A DNA stretch of 64,000 bases from Thiodiazotropha sp040506705 (GCA_040506705.1 JBEVWG010000061.1:1-64000); one strand, 5' to 3'; positions 1 to 9,427 are shown, counted from the first letter of the stretch. Made by a program: numbers and translations. The notes: generated from the letters alone by a model not told the origin.

Positions 1-214
1 GGAGGCGCTCAAGAAGCAATACTTGGAGCAAGAAACTGCCTAACTACGAAGCTACCGCCAAACAAAGAGCGAAAGATTATTGACACTACCTCGATGCTGT
101 AATCAGTATGGAATAGTAGACACTCTATGCAAGTAAGTATCCATAAATAATATTTAACTGTCGTTACTCAAAAGAGAACGATCATTAGAAAATATTTTAC
201 TCATTACTAGATAA
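1..214. other. Window edge and 3' flank of a truncated gene
   Basis: No complete gene fits here. On the plus strand two frames are open from the window edge: one stops at 41-43 with an amphipathic tail (EALKKQYLEQETA), another stops at 109-111. Either could be the C-terminus of a gene beginning outside the window, and I cannot choose between them. The rest is AT-rich intergenic DNA facing the 3' end of the minus-strand glycosyltransferase. Confidence 0.3.
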
Positions 215-2233
215 TTAGCAGTTTGTTTTTGGATATTGAGTTAGGTGACTTGATCTAGTAAATTGATTTAGTATCATTAATGTATAGAATAAAATAACAA
301 GTGGAAAGATAGGCGCCACATATATTGTATCAGTAGCATGAAAGGATGTTGCATCGATAAGTGAAAGTATAACAATACGCAGTACTATGACGATAATTAT
401 AAGTGTAGTTATTACCCATAGTTGCTTGGAATAAGTGTCTCTATTGGTATTCCAGCTTAATTTAAGATAGACAAGAATAGACAAAGTGATAAATACTGGG
501 GTTATATATTGATAAACAATACCTATTTTCTTTAATATATCTATCTTTAAATTTCTTAATATATCACCATCCACCTCAACCACATCCTCGATATAAACCC
601 ATAATGGTTGATTAAACCATGATGAAGGACCAATTTTAATTGGAATAGTGGCGATAATCTTTTCACTCGTTTCTACTTGTATTATACAATTGGAATCACA
701 TTTTGAAGTCACCTCATAACGTCCATGTTCTGCATATGGAGGTACTGGCAGCTTTCGATCTTTAAAAAATGATTTTATCTCAGGGCTTGGTTTAACACTA
801 GCCGCAACCTCTTGTTTACTCTTCGTATTAATCAATTTGATGCTTAGAGGATGTGTCGAATGGGCAGCCAGAATCTTGACGAAAATCTTATTTTCTTTGA
901 TTTTACTTGATCGTGGCGATAATTTTTCAAGGGTTAATTTCTTGAATATATCAAGATGCTCATCTGATCCAGTACTGGATATTTGATTGGTGTGTAGTGG
1001 TTTATTGTAAAATATCTTTTTTATAATTTTGATAATTGCATCAAATATTCGTTCATTATATACATCTCGCCACGGAGGCATCATACTTGATCGTTCAGGC
1101 AGACAGTTCAGTAACTTTTCTTCACATGCCTTGTTGATTTCATATGAAAGCCGTTTGTAATAAGCAGACGAGGAAGAACCAGATAAATTGTACCCGGCTT
1201 TAGTTACAGCATTTCTAAGTGCCCACATGAATTTATGTGCATAAATCTCCTTAGGATCAATAGTTAATTTTTTCTTACTAGATGATGTGAAAAACCCTTT
1301 ACGTTCAAAATATGGTTTTAGTTCTGCAAAAGCTGGGCTTATTTCATAAATTCGATCACGTGTCTCAACTGGTAATGGAATCTTCAATCTCCATTCTGCA
1401 TGCTTGACTCTGGATAATGCACCATAAGCATCTTTAAATTCCTTAGTATCAAACTCAACAATTGCATAAACATCATAATACATTTTATTAATTGCAGAAA
1501 TTGACATGACTATAACTATCGGGATCATAAAGGGTAACGTAAATATGATAATTCTCTGCTTGAAATCCTCTACATGCCTACTCTGCCAAATTGTCAAGAG
1601 TAGAAGTGATACAGGTAGCGGTATAAGCCAAATACCTTCTTCCCTAGTAAGCCAAAATGCTGCAAATGAGAATCCAGAGGCGAGTGCCCAAGGTAATAAA
1701 TTACGAATAGCTGATGATCTTCTTAGGTATATGCCTATACAGGTTACAACAGTAAATAAAGTTAGCGCCGGATAAATTCCAGCTCGAATCACTCGAGTTG
1801 AGATGTGGCTGTCGAATGACATTGGATTAAATAAGATCAGTATGAATAATAAAAATAATAAGAGACGGTGTTTTGTCAATGGTTTAATTGATATGAGTGT
1901 GGCGAGTGCCGCGATCAAATAGAGTAGATGTTGAGCTAGCAATAGTGGTAACCCAACTATATAAGTAAATGCAATCCAAATAGAATAGAACGGCCCTTTT
2001 GCTAGTGTTAACTCATTATATTTACCGAGCCAATCACCATGAATAATATTATTGGCTAGTATCAGGAACAGACGATCATCATGTCCTGCAGGTCCTATTG
2101 CATAGAGTGATTGAGCTGAAACCAGCCATATCTTGAAAAGAGAGAAAGTAACAATTCCCAGAATAAACCAATTTGGTGTTTCGGTTAGACTCTTAAGTGT
2201 TTGATTGGATATTACAGAAAGAAGACTTCTCAT
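215..2233 (-). CDS. GtrC-like polytopic membrane glycosyltransferase (GT-C type, putative)
   Basis: A 672-residue integral membrane protein. The N-terminal half has about nine hydrophobic segments, with a DD pair (residues about 51-52) in the first periplasmic loop, where GT-C enzymes keep their acidic catalytic residue. A soluble stretch of roughly 300 residues follows, then three C-terminal TM segments. I chose the ATG at 2233 because it forms an ATGA overlap with the stop of the GtrA gene, indicating translational coupling. By position it is the serotype-determining third gene of a gtr-like cassette that would transfer a sugar from undecaprenyl phosphate to a surface glycan in the periplasm. 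No family was recognised with confidence; the sugar and acceptor are unknown. The DNA is AT-rich compared with the core genes further along. Confidence 0.6.
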   Translation of the reverse strand: MRSLLSVISNQTLKSLTETPNWFILGIVTFSLFKIWLVSAQSLYAIGPAGHDDRLFLILANNIIHGDWLGKYNELTLAKGPFYSIWIAFTYIVGLPLLLAQHLLYLIAALATLISIKPLTKHRLLLFLLFILILFNPMSFDSHISTRVIRAGIYPALTLFTVVTCIGIYLRRSSAIRNLLPWALASGFSFAAFWLTREEGIWLIPLPVSLLLLTIWQSRHVEDFKQRIIIFTLPFMIPIVIVMSISAINKMYYDVYAIVEFDTKEFKDAYGALSRVKHAEWRLKIPLPVETRDRIYEISPAFAELKPYFERKGFFTSSSKKKLTIDPKEIYAHKFMWALRNAVTKAGYNLSGSSSSAYYKRLSYEINKACEEKLLNCLPERSSMMPPWRDVYNERIFDAIIKIIKKIFYNKPLHTNQISSTGSDEHLDIFKKLTLEKLSPRSSKIKENKIFVKILAAHSTHPLSIKLINTKSKQEVAASVKPSPEIKSFFKDRKLPVPPYAEHGRYEVTSKCDSNCIIQVETSEKIIATIPIKIGPSSWFNQPLWVYIEDVVEVDGDILRNLKIDILKKIGIVYQYITPVFITLSILVYLKLSWNTNRDTYSKQLWVITTLIIIVIVLRIVILSLIDATSFHATDTIYVAPIFPLVILFYTLMILNQFTRSSHLTQYPKTNC

Positions 2234-2676
2234 GATTCGCAAGCAGTCTTAAACACAAAGTAACTATTAAGTCCATAGGTTATAAAAGACGCAATTACAG
2301 TTCCTAGAATAAAGGCTCCTGTTGCTGAAAACTCTTGAAACTCGTTAAAAACACCAAACCAGTAACGTAATACAAGAGAAGATACAACAGTAACTATTCC
2401 ACCAACCATTGCGACCATGGAAAAACCAAAAAACTTTTTCCAGAGACCTTGTGATTTATCTATACGAAATGTATAGACATATTGCATACTAAAATTGATT
2501 ATTACACCTATTGCATAAGCTAGTATCATTGATATGCTATATCCGATTAGTGAATCTTCTGTCAATATAATTATTGTTATAATTTCCCGTGCGATAATTG
2601 TTGAGAAGAATGCTATCAGTGCAACAAAAATGTACTTGAAGTACTGTTGCAGTGAAATAGTTTTTTCTGAATGCAT
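2230..2676 (-). CDS. GtrA family membrane protein
   Basis: 148 residues with four hydrophobic segments (about 10-30, 42-65, 80-105 and 118-143) and the GtrA-typical end, in which the last TM carries a Y-x-x-N-S-Y-F-V-F pattern. GtrA proteins are thought to flip undecaprenyl-phosphate-linked sugars across the inner membrane. It sits between a GT2 enzyme with TM segments (GtrB-like) and a GT-C-like protein (GtrC-like), the standard composition of gtr cassettes, although here the order of transcription is B-A-C. Its stop overlaps the next start by 4 bp. Confidence 0.85.
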   Translation of the reverse strand: MHSEKTISLQQYFKYIFVALIAFFSTIIAREIITIIILTEDSLIGYSISMILAYAIGVIINFSMQYVYTFRIDKSQGLWKKFFGFSMVAMVGGIVTVVSSLVLRYWFGVFNEFQEFSATGAFILGTVIASFITYGLNSYFVFKTACES

Positions 2677-2720
2677 TTCAAGAATTATCTTTTTACATAA
2701 AGGCGTAGGCTAATGTGTAT

Positions 2721-3941
2721 TTAGCTACTATTTTCTGGAGTGTTGCTCGTGTGTCTTGATGGAATCAGAAACACACTTAGAAGGAAGGTGCTGAAGACAA
2801 TTTGAATTCCAATTGTAATAGATGTTAAAGCGGGAATTGTTAGACGCATCATAGAACTCGGTATTAAATCACCAAAAGAGGATGAGCCCCAACTGTATAT
2901 CGCATACACAGAACTGATCAATCCAAGGCTTAACAATACGAACCCTACGATTAAACCGCGTTCAAGTGTAAAGGCTGCCATGAACATTGTAAGTTTATCA
3001 TTCTCTTGTAAATACCCTGAGTAAGTGCCGTAAGTCTTGGCAAACAGTGAAAAAGAGAGTAACTGCACGCCAAGGATCAGAGACACTGCAGAATATAATA
3101 AACTATGGATGTCAAATGTTACTGTCTCCAGCCTCACGGGGCCTGGAGTAAGCCATAAGATACCGAGCAATCCAAAAATAAGTAGTACTAACCCAGGATA
3201 TAGAAAAAGCCATCTTGGGCTGTACAATAACAAAAATCTTAGATGCCGCCAGCCATCACGCCAGCTATTTAAGTGTGGAGGCCTGTTTCGGCCATCAGGT
3301 GATAAAGTGGTTGGCACTTCAGTGATATGTAGATTATTGATAGTTGCCTTAACAACCATCTCGCTCGCAAACTCCATACCTTTTGTTTGTAAATTTAACT
3401 GCAGAATAGAATTTTTATCAAAGCCGCGTAGGCCGCAATGAAAATCACCAATTGTACTGTTAAAGAAAATACGCCCTATCCCAGATAAAACAGGATTGCC
3501 TAAATAACGGTGTAAAAGAGGCATTGATCCAGGCTTTATTCCACCTCTAAATCGGTTACCCATAACTAATTGATTGCCATCTCGTAATGCAGAAAGAAAA
3601 GGCATCAGTGAAGTAAAATCATAGCTATCATCCGCATCACCCATAATTATGAAGCGTCCTTTAGCTTCTTTTATACCTTCGTAAAGGGCACTTCCGTAAC
3701 CTTTTTGTTCGACGTGGATCACTCTCGCTCCACAATCTGCAGCAATCCCAGGAGATCCGTCTGTACTTCCATTGTCAGCAATCAATACTTCACCTTCGAC
3801 TTGATGCAGAGAAAGAAAGTTTTTTGCTTTTTTAATGCAGATAGGTAATGTTTCTGCCTCATTCAGGCAAGGCATCAAAACTGTTAGTTCACAAGTAGAT
3901 GATCCATTCTTATCAGAACCAGTAAAATCCATTTTTTGCAT
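2721..3941 (-). CDS. Polyprenol-phosphate glycosyltransferase, GT2 family with C-terminal TM domain (GtrB/DPM1-like)
   Basis: 406 residues. The cytoplasmic GT2 domain spans about residues 18-230: VLMPCLNEAETLP nucleotide-sugar motif, ADNGSTDGS, and the metal-binding DADDSYD where the DXD motif belongs. Four TM helices follow at about 244-264, 280-305, 330-353 and 368-395. This is the DPM1/GtrB type that charges undecaprenyl or dolichyl phosphate with a hexose at the cytoplasmic face. It is the first gene of the three-gene cassette, 44 bp before gtrA. The start is the ATG at 3941; a second ATG lies three codons in. The transferred sugar cannot be read from sequence. Confidence 0.85.
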   Translation of the reverse strand: MQKMDFTGSDKNGSSTCELTVLMPCLNEAETLPICIKKAKNFLSLHQVEGEVLIADNGSTDGSPGIAADCGARVIHVEQKGYGSALYEGIKEAKGRFIIMGDADDSYDFTSLMPFLSALRDGNQLVMGNRFRGGIKPGSMPLLHRYLGNPVLSGIGRIFFNSTIGDFHCGLRGFDKNSILQLNLQTKGMEFASEMVVKATINNLHITEVPTTLSPDGRNRPPHLNSWRDGWRHLRFLLLYSPRWLFLYPGLVLLIFGLLGILWLTPGPVRLETVTFDIHSLLYSAVSLILGVQLLSFSLFAKTYGTYSGYLQENDKLTMFMAAFTLERGLIVGFVLLSLGLISSVYAIYSWGSSSFGDLIPSSMMRLTIPALTSITIGIQIVFSTFLLSVFLIPSRHTSNTPENSS

Positions 3942-4490
3942 GTTATTTTTTCAATAGTGTTAAAAAATATTATGAATAATGTTCAGTTTATGCCTTTTGA
4001 GAAGCGATCCTACTTCTAACCAATACACAAACTATTTGACTGACATATTGTAAAATAAAAAAACAAGGCAGGAAAGAGAACTTATTCTCTACTTTAGAAG
4101 CTCAACTCTCTCAAATGGTTAACAAATTATTAATCATCGTTTTTAATGAGGAGGGCAATCAATCATGGTAACTTAGAGTTTTGAACAAAGATGTAGTTAC
4201 ATCTTACATACAGTGGTAACAGGGTGTTTCATCAAGACAGATCTGTAGCATTCGCAGTATCGTCATTGCCTGTTCCTAGGCTTATATACTTTCCATATAC
4301 CCCTAGACTTTAACTCAGCTGAATAGTGTTTTCTAAATGTCACTGTCCTTGATATCTGTGATTACGAAAGAACTAGAAATAGGTAGAGACTTATAACCTA
4401 ACTTCCCGACATCTCGACTATCACACTAACATGCCAGAGGAGTACCACACTGCCTACGTGTGAATCGGGTACTTTTGCTATTTGAGAGTA
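3942..4490. other. AT-rich intergenic region, no gene seen
   Basis: About 550 bp separate the gtr-like cassette (whose promoter should lie at its left edge) from the next minus-strand gene. Stops are frequent in all frames; I see no RNA gene, tandem repeat or clear terminator. Confidence 0.5.
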
Positions 4491-5345
4491 TTATTTAGAC
4501 CGCGCCAGGATAGCATTCCTAACTCCCTTGATACTATTCTCAGGCAGATCATTTGACTCTTCAAAATCATATATCAATTCCTCTTCTCCAGAACCGATCT
4601 GCCGATATAATTTAAATCCAATCAAACTGTCCAAGCTTGAATCATAATCACCCAAGAGGGTATCCTCTCCTATTTCTGACACTTCATCCTCAAAAATCTG
4701 CTGAATTCTAGTGGCGTCATCCAATACATGATCCAGCACACAGTCACGTATTGCATCATCAATCGATTCCTTGTCGTACTCAGAAAACACATATACATCC
4801 AACGAAACACCTCGATATGCTAGTTCCGCTTTAAAAATAGTTGCTGATGATTGGGGTATTTCGGTTTTATCCCCACTACTGTTGAGTTCCACTCTAAAAC
4901 CGACCAGTTCATCACCCTGATAAAGAGAACTGACCGCATGATCCTCTTCATTGTCCCCAACAAGAAAACAGTGAATCTGACTACCTCCGGGACTTAGGAT
5001 ATCAGCAAACATTTGCTCAGCGTAAAGATAAATCTCCAAATCACCCCACTCGAAAAGCTCTTCCATTGTGCCAAACTCATCAAGCAATGCGACCTTATCG
5101 AGGACACCAAGCATGTTTAGTTCAGTCGATAGATCGGGCAATCTTTCTTCCCTGTCTGGGTTACTCCCTTTCTTAACAATCAGCGCTGCATTCAGACCCG
5201 AATCATTATCTTCTTGATGTGTTATCAGATAATCCGCCTTATCAACATCAAATACATAACCATCCTCCGTCGGCCCATACCTCATATCACAAAGATAGAG
5301 AGAACCGCTGCCTATCGATATGGAACCAGAATACTTTATTCCCAT
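4491..5345 (-). CDS. Acidic hypothetical protein
   Basis: 284 residues, strongly acidic (many D/E, e.g. EDEVSEIGEDTLLGDYDSS near residue 220), without signal peptide or TM segment. It would be a cytoplasmic soluble protein of mixed alpha/beta character. I do not recognise a family. It is an isolated minus-strand gene followed upstream by another protein of unknown function (5664-6680), separated by 318 bp of AT-rich DNA, so the two need not be co-transcribed. The continuous open frame and ordinary amino-acid composition support it being real. Acidic small ORFans like this are common in defence, immunity-protein and phage-derived islands, but nothing here proves such a role. Confidence 0.6.
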   Translation of the reverse strand: MGIKYSGSISIGSGSLYLCDMRYGPTEDGYVFDVDKADYLITHQEDNDSGLNAALIVKKGSNPDREERLPDLSTELNMLGVLDKVALLDEFGTMEELFEWGDLEIYLYAEQMFADILSPGGSQIHCFLVGDNEEDHAVSSLYQGDELVGFRVELNSSGDKTEIPQSSATIFKAELAYRGVSLDVYVFSEYDKESIDDAIRDCVLDHVLDDATRIQQIFEDEVSEIGEDTLLGDYDSSLDSLIGFKLYRQIGSGEEELIYDFEESNDLPENSIKGVRNAILARSK

Positions 5346-5663
5346 TACTTACTAACCATCATTCCAATATTTTTGAATATTGATAGGGAGAGTACACCTA
5401 CTTCAGGATAGAAACAGGTGCTATTGTCGAAATAGATAACCCACTTTATTTCCATTCTTTTTCTCTATATAGAAAACACCAAATAAAAATTCAACTTATC
5501 AAGAGACTCATTGTCAGCGATTTCATTCTCCATATGATAATTTTTTGCTGAAATGTATATTTTTGAATGTATTCAAGTAAGGGATCAATTCCCCCTTCTA
5601 CTCTATGTAACTTTTACGATTGGAACACTTAAGCAGGAATTACGTATACTCAGTGCGCGCTTG
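5346..5663. other. Intergenic region, no gene seen
   Basis: 318 bp of AT-rich DNA between two minus-strand hypothetical genes. It probably contains the promoter of the left gene. No RNA gene or repeat was recognised. Confidence 0.5.
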
Positions 5664-6680
5664 TTATATCTGTCCCAAAATCATTTGCCTTAAAGAAGTG
5701 CTTCCTACAAATGACGTTCCTAACAATGGGCGAAAGTCTTCTCGCACCGAAGAAAGAAGTTCTTGTCGATTACCAATGGAATCAAACCAGGGCAATGCAA
5801 TGTTGGTAATTCTAGTGGTTACGGAATTTACCCAGTCATCATGAAAGGGAAGAGAGCATCTCTCCGTCAAATATGGATACACCTGTATCCCTGAATCAGA
5901 TAGAACTCCGCCATTAGCAATCAACAGATCCTGAGGCAACTCATCGACATGATGCGCCAGTTCAAATTCCGGCACCCAGATAAACAAGTCTAGAATTATC
6001 CTTGTCCCAAAGGCGATACATCTTGGATAGAGTATATCGTACAAACCAATATCACTACGGTGGCGATAATAGCGAATACCATCAGAAATACTAGACTGAA
6101 AACCGAACTCACTTAGCGCCTCTCCCAAAATACCCGCAGGTCCTTCTAAAAACGCCTTATTTGAATACCTTTTATATGTATCATTGCAGCTTAGTCCACC
6201 ATTATCAAAGCGAATTCCTAACTCATCACCTGTACATTTAACCCTATCATTAACTTCGAATACTATCGACTCGCCATCTATTGTAAATGTATCAGAGAGA
6301 TCATCTCGTCCTTGGAACACACAGAACCATGGTAAAACTATTTCATTAACTAACTCGACTAACTGATTTGCAAAACCAGGTTCATCAGCCACCTCATCAT
6401 CTAACCAATATGTTTCTCCAGCATCAGAACCTACGGAATTCTGAGAAACGCCCCCACCAATTGGGAGAGAGTAGACATCAGAATATACAATCTCGCTACC
6501 TCCAGCTGTCATTCCTGGCGTCCAAACAGCAGCATGTAGTTTAATAAGTTCACTTCCCCCCCCTCGCAGAGCTAGAAGATAATAGAGATCACGTGACTTC
6601 GAGGCATACAATCCCTTTTCAACTTCACGAAATCCTTTTTCGATTAGAACATCCTCAACAAGCTTAGGCCATTTCATCAT
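5664..6680 (-). CDS. Hypothetical protein with two DUF4304-like domains in tandem
   Basis: 338 residues, soluble, no signal peptide. The protein is an internal duplication. Residues about 8-150 contain IEKGFREVEKGLYASKS followed much later by VLPWFCVFQGRDDL; residues about 180-325 repeat the plan with LSEFGFQSSISDGIRYYRHR and ALPWFDSIGNRQEL. The GF-x(n)-aromatic start and the hydrophobic-PWF-acidic end resemble DUF4304, a small bacterial domain of unknown function often found in polymorphic-toxin immunity contexts. The family call is from memory of the pattern and uncertain; the duplication is visible directly. Two adjacent ATG codons serve as start. Confidence 0.55.
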   Translation of the reverse strand: MMKWPKLVEDVLIEKGFREVEKGLYASKSRDLYYLLALRGGGSELIKLHAAVWTPGMTAGGSEIVYSDVYSLPIGGGVSQNSVGSDAGETYWLDDEVADEPGFANQLVELVNEIVLPWFCVFQGRDDLSDTFTIDGESIVFEVNDRVKCTGDELGIRFDNGGLSCNDTYKRYSNKAFLEGPAGILGEALSEFGFQSSISDGIRYYRHRSDIGLYDILYPRCIAFGTRIILDLFIWVPEFELAHHVDELPQDLLIANGGVLSDSGIQVYPYLTERCSLPFHDDWVNSVTTRITNIALPWFDSIGNRQELLSSVREDFRPLLGTSFVGSTSLRQMILGQI

Positions 6681-7227
6681 TTAGGTAATACTCTGATCTC
6701 AACTATATCGATAGCAAACTGCTTAACACGCTTGCCCACCTTACCGTTACTGAAGCCTCTACCTATTTAAGATTGAATTCGGTTATTGGGGCCAGAGGCA
6801 TAGTAAAGATAACCATAACAACCTCTACATATCAAGGCAGAAAACTGAGGGCAGATTACACTGGAATCATCTGTCTATCCGGCCTCAATCGATTCAACAC
6901 CCTGGATTTCCGGCTAAATCCACCCTCTTCCACTGCTCTTCTGCCCTTCTGGCCTTCTGGCCTTCTGGGCTTCTGGGCTTCTGGGCTTCTGGCCTTCCAG
7001 ATTAATTCAGGCAACAGGCCACCAGGCAACTTGTACAATTCAGCTGCCTTCGTGCGTAGGTAAGTAAACCCGATGCTATGCAAACCTGTCCGAAGGTTGC
7101 TTTGGCTGGTGGCTCCCATATGCGGTTGTGGAAATATTGCAACCCCAAACTCACCACATCAACCACATTCTTCTCAAATGTGCGAGACTTAACGGAACAG
7201 TAGTGCCTGTTTTGAATCACTTGAAAT
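6681..7227. other. Non-coding region with an octamer repeat
   Basis: 547 bp without a convincing gene. Short open frames exist on both strands, but they overlap each other out of frame and cross the octamer tandem repeat at about 6939-6998. The composition shifts here from the AT-rich island to the more GC-balanced core, so this may be an island boundary. Confidence 0.5.
6939..6998. repeat. 8-bp tandem repeat (TTCTGGCC/TTCTGGGC)
   Basis: The pentamer TTCTG recurs with exact 8-bp spacing at 6939, 6947, 6955, 6963, 6971, 6979 and 6987, with variants GCC, GGC and GCCC filling the unit, and decays into TTCCAG at 6995. That is about seven copies. Because 8 is not a multiple of 3, slippage would shift any frame read across it. 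No credible gene spans it, so phase variation of a coding sequence is not supported. Confidence 0.85.
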
Positions 7228-8106
7228 TTAAGGCTGCTGTATACTTTGTGTTGCAAGATAGACCTTAGCATCTGAATGATTGGCCCAACCAATTTGATGC
7301 TGATTTAGGTGCGCTCTTTTTTCACCCTCCAAAAAGGTGTGTAGCGGTTGTATCCCCTCTTCCATATTCCGCCACATCACCAATAACTTCTCCATGACAG
7401 GAAGATAGGTCATACCCTCCATCTCAGCATCACAGGCATAGACATGTCCATAGGGCAGGATGTGCTGACTCTCGGCATAGAGATACTCATGGATATTGTT
7501 CAGAGTGATGTCACCCCCCTGGTGCAGTAATTCACCCAGAGTCGGCAGCGTTGTTGGCAATTGAGGACAGGACGATTCAATATCTTGCAAAACAGGTAAA
7601 AAAGCACTTTTGCCCCGCACATCGCAAGCGTAGTCGAAGGCTGTTTCCTGCTGTAGCCGAATCAGGTGCGGGTTGGTTTGCCAACCTGCTGAAGCCATCG
7701 ATTTTGGTTTATCTCCGAAGACTGAAGCGTAGTCATCGATAGCTTGATTCAATTCCGCTCGCGTCCAGCGCTCATCTGCATAGGCCAGGCTCTTTATCCA
7801 ACGGGCGCGATCATGACATAAAATACCGGTTTCATGCCCTGCAGTGGCTACTGAGCGCATTATCTCTGTAGCTTCTCTGGATATCCGTGGCGGCATCAAC
7901 AACAGGCCATACAAACGGGATTTCAGAGGTAGTTGTGGATACCAGGGTTGCTTTACCCTATCCAGCAAACGGCCACTTTTATCCGCACCGGTTGCAAAGA
8001 AAAAGCTGGCCTGCACCTGATACTCATCGAAGAGTCTCAGAAGAGCAGGCACACCCTGTTCTGCACCAACCAGTGTATTAACTGCAATTCTCAATCCTAG
8101 CTTCAT
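7228..8106 (-). CDS. ArnD-like polysaccharide deacetylase fold protein, probably catalytically inactive
   Basis: 292 residues aligning along its length with ArnD, the deformylase of 4-deoxy-4-formamido-L-arabinose-phosphoundecaprenol: GLRIxVxT start, EGVPxLLRLF, FFFATGxDxxGR, SAGWQT, LPTLGEL, and DAEMEGMTYLPV near the end. Every recognisable metal or catalytic position is changed. The N-terminal D-V-D of ArnD is A-V-N here (residues 8-10). The histidine-rich second motif (HAWDHH in ArnD) is LCHDRA, and the C-terminal IHAEVEG histidine is aspartate (CDAEMEG). It therefore looks like a pseudoenzyme, perhaps a lipid-sugar binding or regulatory protein. Its start overlaps the stop of trhP by 4 bp, implying co-translation. 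Confidence 0.7.
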   Translation of the reverse strand: MKLGLRIAVNTLVGAEQGVPALLRLFDEYQVQASFFFATGADKSGRLLDRVKQPWYPQLPLKSRLYGLLLMPPRISREATEIMRSVATAGHETGILCHDRARWIKSLAYADERWTRAELNQAIDDYASVFGDKPKSMASAGWQTNPHLIRLQQETAFDYACDVRGKSAFLPVLQDIESSCPQLPTTLPTLGELLHQGGDITLNNIHEYLYAESQHILPYGHVYACDAEMEGMTYLPVMEKLLVMWRNMEEGIQPLHTFLEGEKRAHLNQHQIGWANHSDAKVYLATQSIQQP

Positions 8107-9410
8107 ACGGATTCAAGATAGCGACAGAGTAGCCCATTGGTAACATCTTCAGATGGTAAGGCAAGCCGCACCTGGTAGCCACCACCTGGCGCCTCCTGCA
8201 TGGCATTACCATACCTGTCTTCCATTTTTTGAAGGACGAAATCCTGGTTTCCTGCCGGGGACATCAGTTCAAGGCGATCACCGACTCGGATTTTATTTTT
8301 TACATCTATTTCCACCAGACCTGACTCTTGATCAACACCGGTTATTTCACCAACGAATTGCTGACGCTCAGTTTGAGAACTTCCGAAACGGTAGTTCTGT
8401 AACTCATGGGACTCGTGTCTTTGGTAAAAACCATCGGTATAACCCCGATTGGCCAGACTCTCCAGATCCGCCATCAATTGAGGCTGAAATGGACGACCAG
8501 CCAGAGCGTCATCTATCGCCTGTCGATATACCTGTGTTGTTCGGGCAGTGTAGTAGTGGGACTTGGTGCGACCCTCGATCTTGAGACAATCGACACCGAT
8601 CTCCACTAGCCTGGTGACATGTTCTACTGCACGAAGATCACGGGAGTTCATGATATAGGTGCCGTGCTCATCCTCAAAAACAGGCATCTGCTCACCCGGA
8701 CGGCCATTCTCTTCCAGATAGTAGATCTCATCTGCCGCACTGTGTCGCACAACACCAGCGGGACCAGTTTTCAGTTCAGGGGAAGCGACAGGTTGTGACA
8801 TTTTGTAATCCCAACGACAACTGTTGGTGCAGGTACCCTGGTTAGCATCACGGTGGTTGAAATATCCCGATAGCAGACAACGTCCTGAGTAGGCTATACA
8901 AAGCGCTCCGTGAATAAAAACTTCCAGCTCCATATCGGGACAATGTTGCCTGATCTCTGCCACCTCATCCAATGAGAGTTCCCGGGAGAGAATCACCCGG
9001 GTCAACCCCTGTTGCTGCCAAAATCGCACCGCCTCGGCATTCACGGTATTCGCCTGCACAGAGAGGTGTATCGGCATCTCCGGCCAGCGCTCTCTGACCA
9101 TCAGAATCAATCCGGGATCGGACATAATCAATGCATCAGGAGACATCCCGATGATCGGTTCGAGATCTTTAATGAAGGTTTTAAGCTTTGCATTGTGCGG
9201 CATGACATTACAGGCCAGATAGAACTGACGCTGTAGTGCATGAGCTTCAGCGATACCGGTAGCGAGATTATCTTCAAGGAAATCATTGTTTCTCACCCGC
9301 AGGCTATAGCGTGGTAGACCTGCATACACTGCATCTGCACCATAGGCGAAGGCATAACGGGCGTTTTTAAGTGTGCCCGCTGGGGCCAGTAGTTCTGTCT
9401 TTTTTGGCAT
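8103..9410 (-). CDS. trhP: tRNA 5-hydroxyuridine modification protein TrhP (YegQ, peptidase U32 family)
   Basis: 435 residues, nearly the length of E. coli YegQ/TrhP (453), with long stretches that match it: ELLAPAGTLKNARYAFAYGA, LSVQANTVN, RVILSRELSLDEV, GALCIAYSGRCLLSGY and MNSRDLRAVEHV. The conserved cysteines of the U32 core (C in GALC, GRC, GTC and NSC, around residues 168-196) are present. TrhP makes 5-hydroxyuridine at tRNA position 34 from prephenate-derived hydroxylation, ahead of cmo5U synthesis. The C-terminal beta-barrel-like domain (about 345-435) is retained. Its stop overlaps the ArnD-like gene; the ChaN-PDZ gene ends 17 bp upstream, so the three may form one unit. Confidence 0.92.
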   Translation of the reverse strand: MPKKTELLAPAGTLKNARYAFAYGADAVYAGLPRYSLRVRNNDFLEDNLATGIAEAHALQRQFYLACNVMPHNAKLKTFIKDLEPIIGMSPDALIMSDPGLILMVRERWPEMPIHLSVQANTVNAEAVRFWQQQGLTRVILSRELSLDEVAEIRQHCPDMELEVFIHGALCIAYSGRCLLSGYFNHRDANQGTCTNSCRWDYKMSQPVASPELKTGPAGVVRHSAADEIYYLEENGRPGEQMPVFEDEHGTYIMNSRDLRAVEHVTRLVEIGVDCLKIEGRTKSHYYTARTTQVYRQAIDDALAGRPFQPQLMADLESLANRGYTDGFYQRHESHELQNYRFGSSQTERQQFVGEITGVDQESGLVEIDVKNKIRVGDRLELMSPAGNQDFVLQKMEDRYGNAMQEAPGGGYQVRLALPSEDVTNGLLCRYLESV

Positions 9411-9427
9411 ATTCTAATCAAGTAAAT

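Noticed and set aside
6856..7119. Open frame on the minus strand with SPEAQKPRRPEGQKG repeats
   Set aside because: The repetitive part is the octamer tandem repeat read as protein; it has no start signal and overlaps other short frames.
7228..8106. Functional ArnD in an L-Ara4N lipid A pathway
   Set aside because: Catalytic residues are missing and no other arn gene is nearby.
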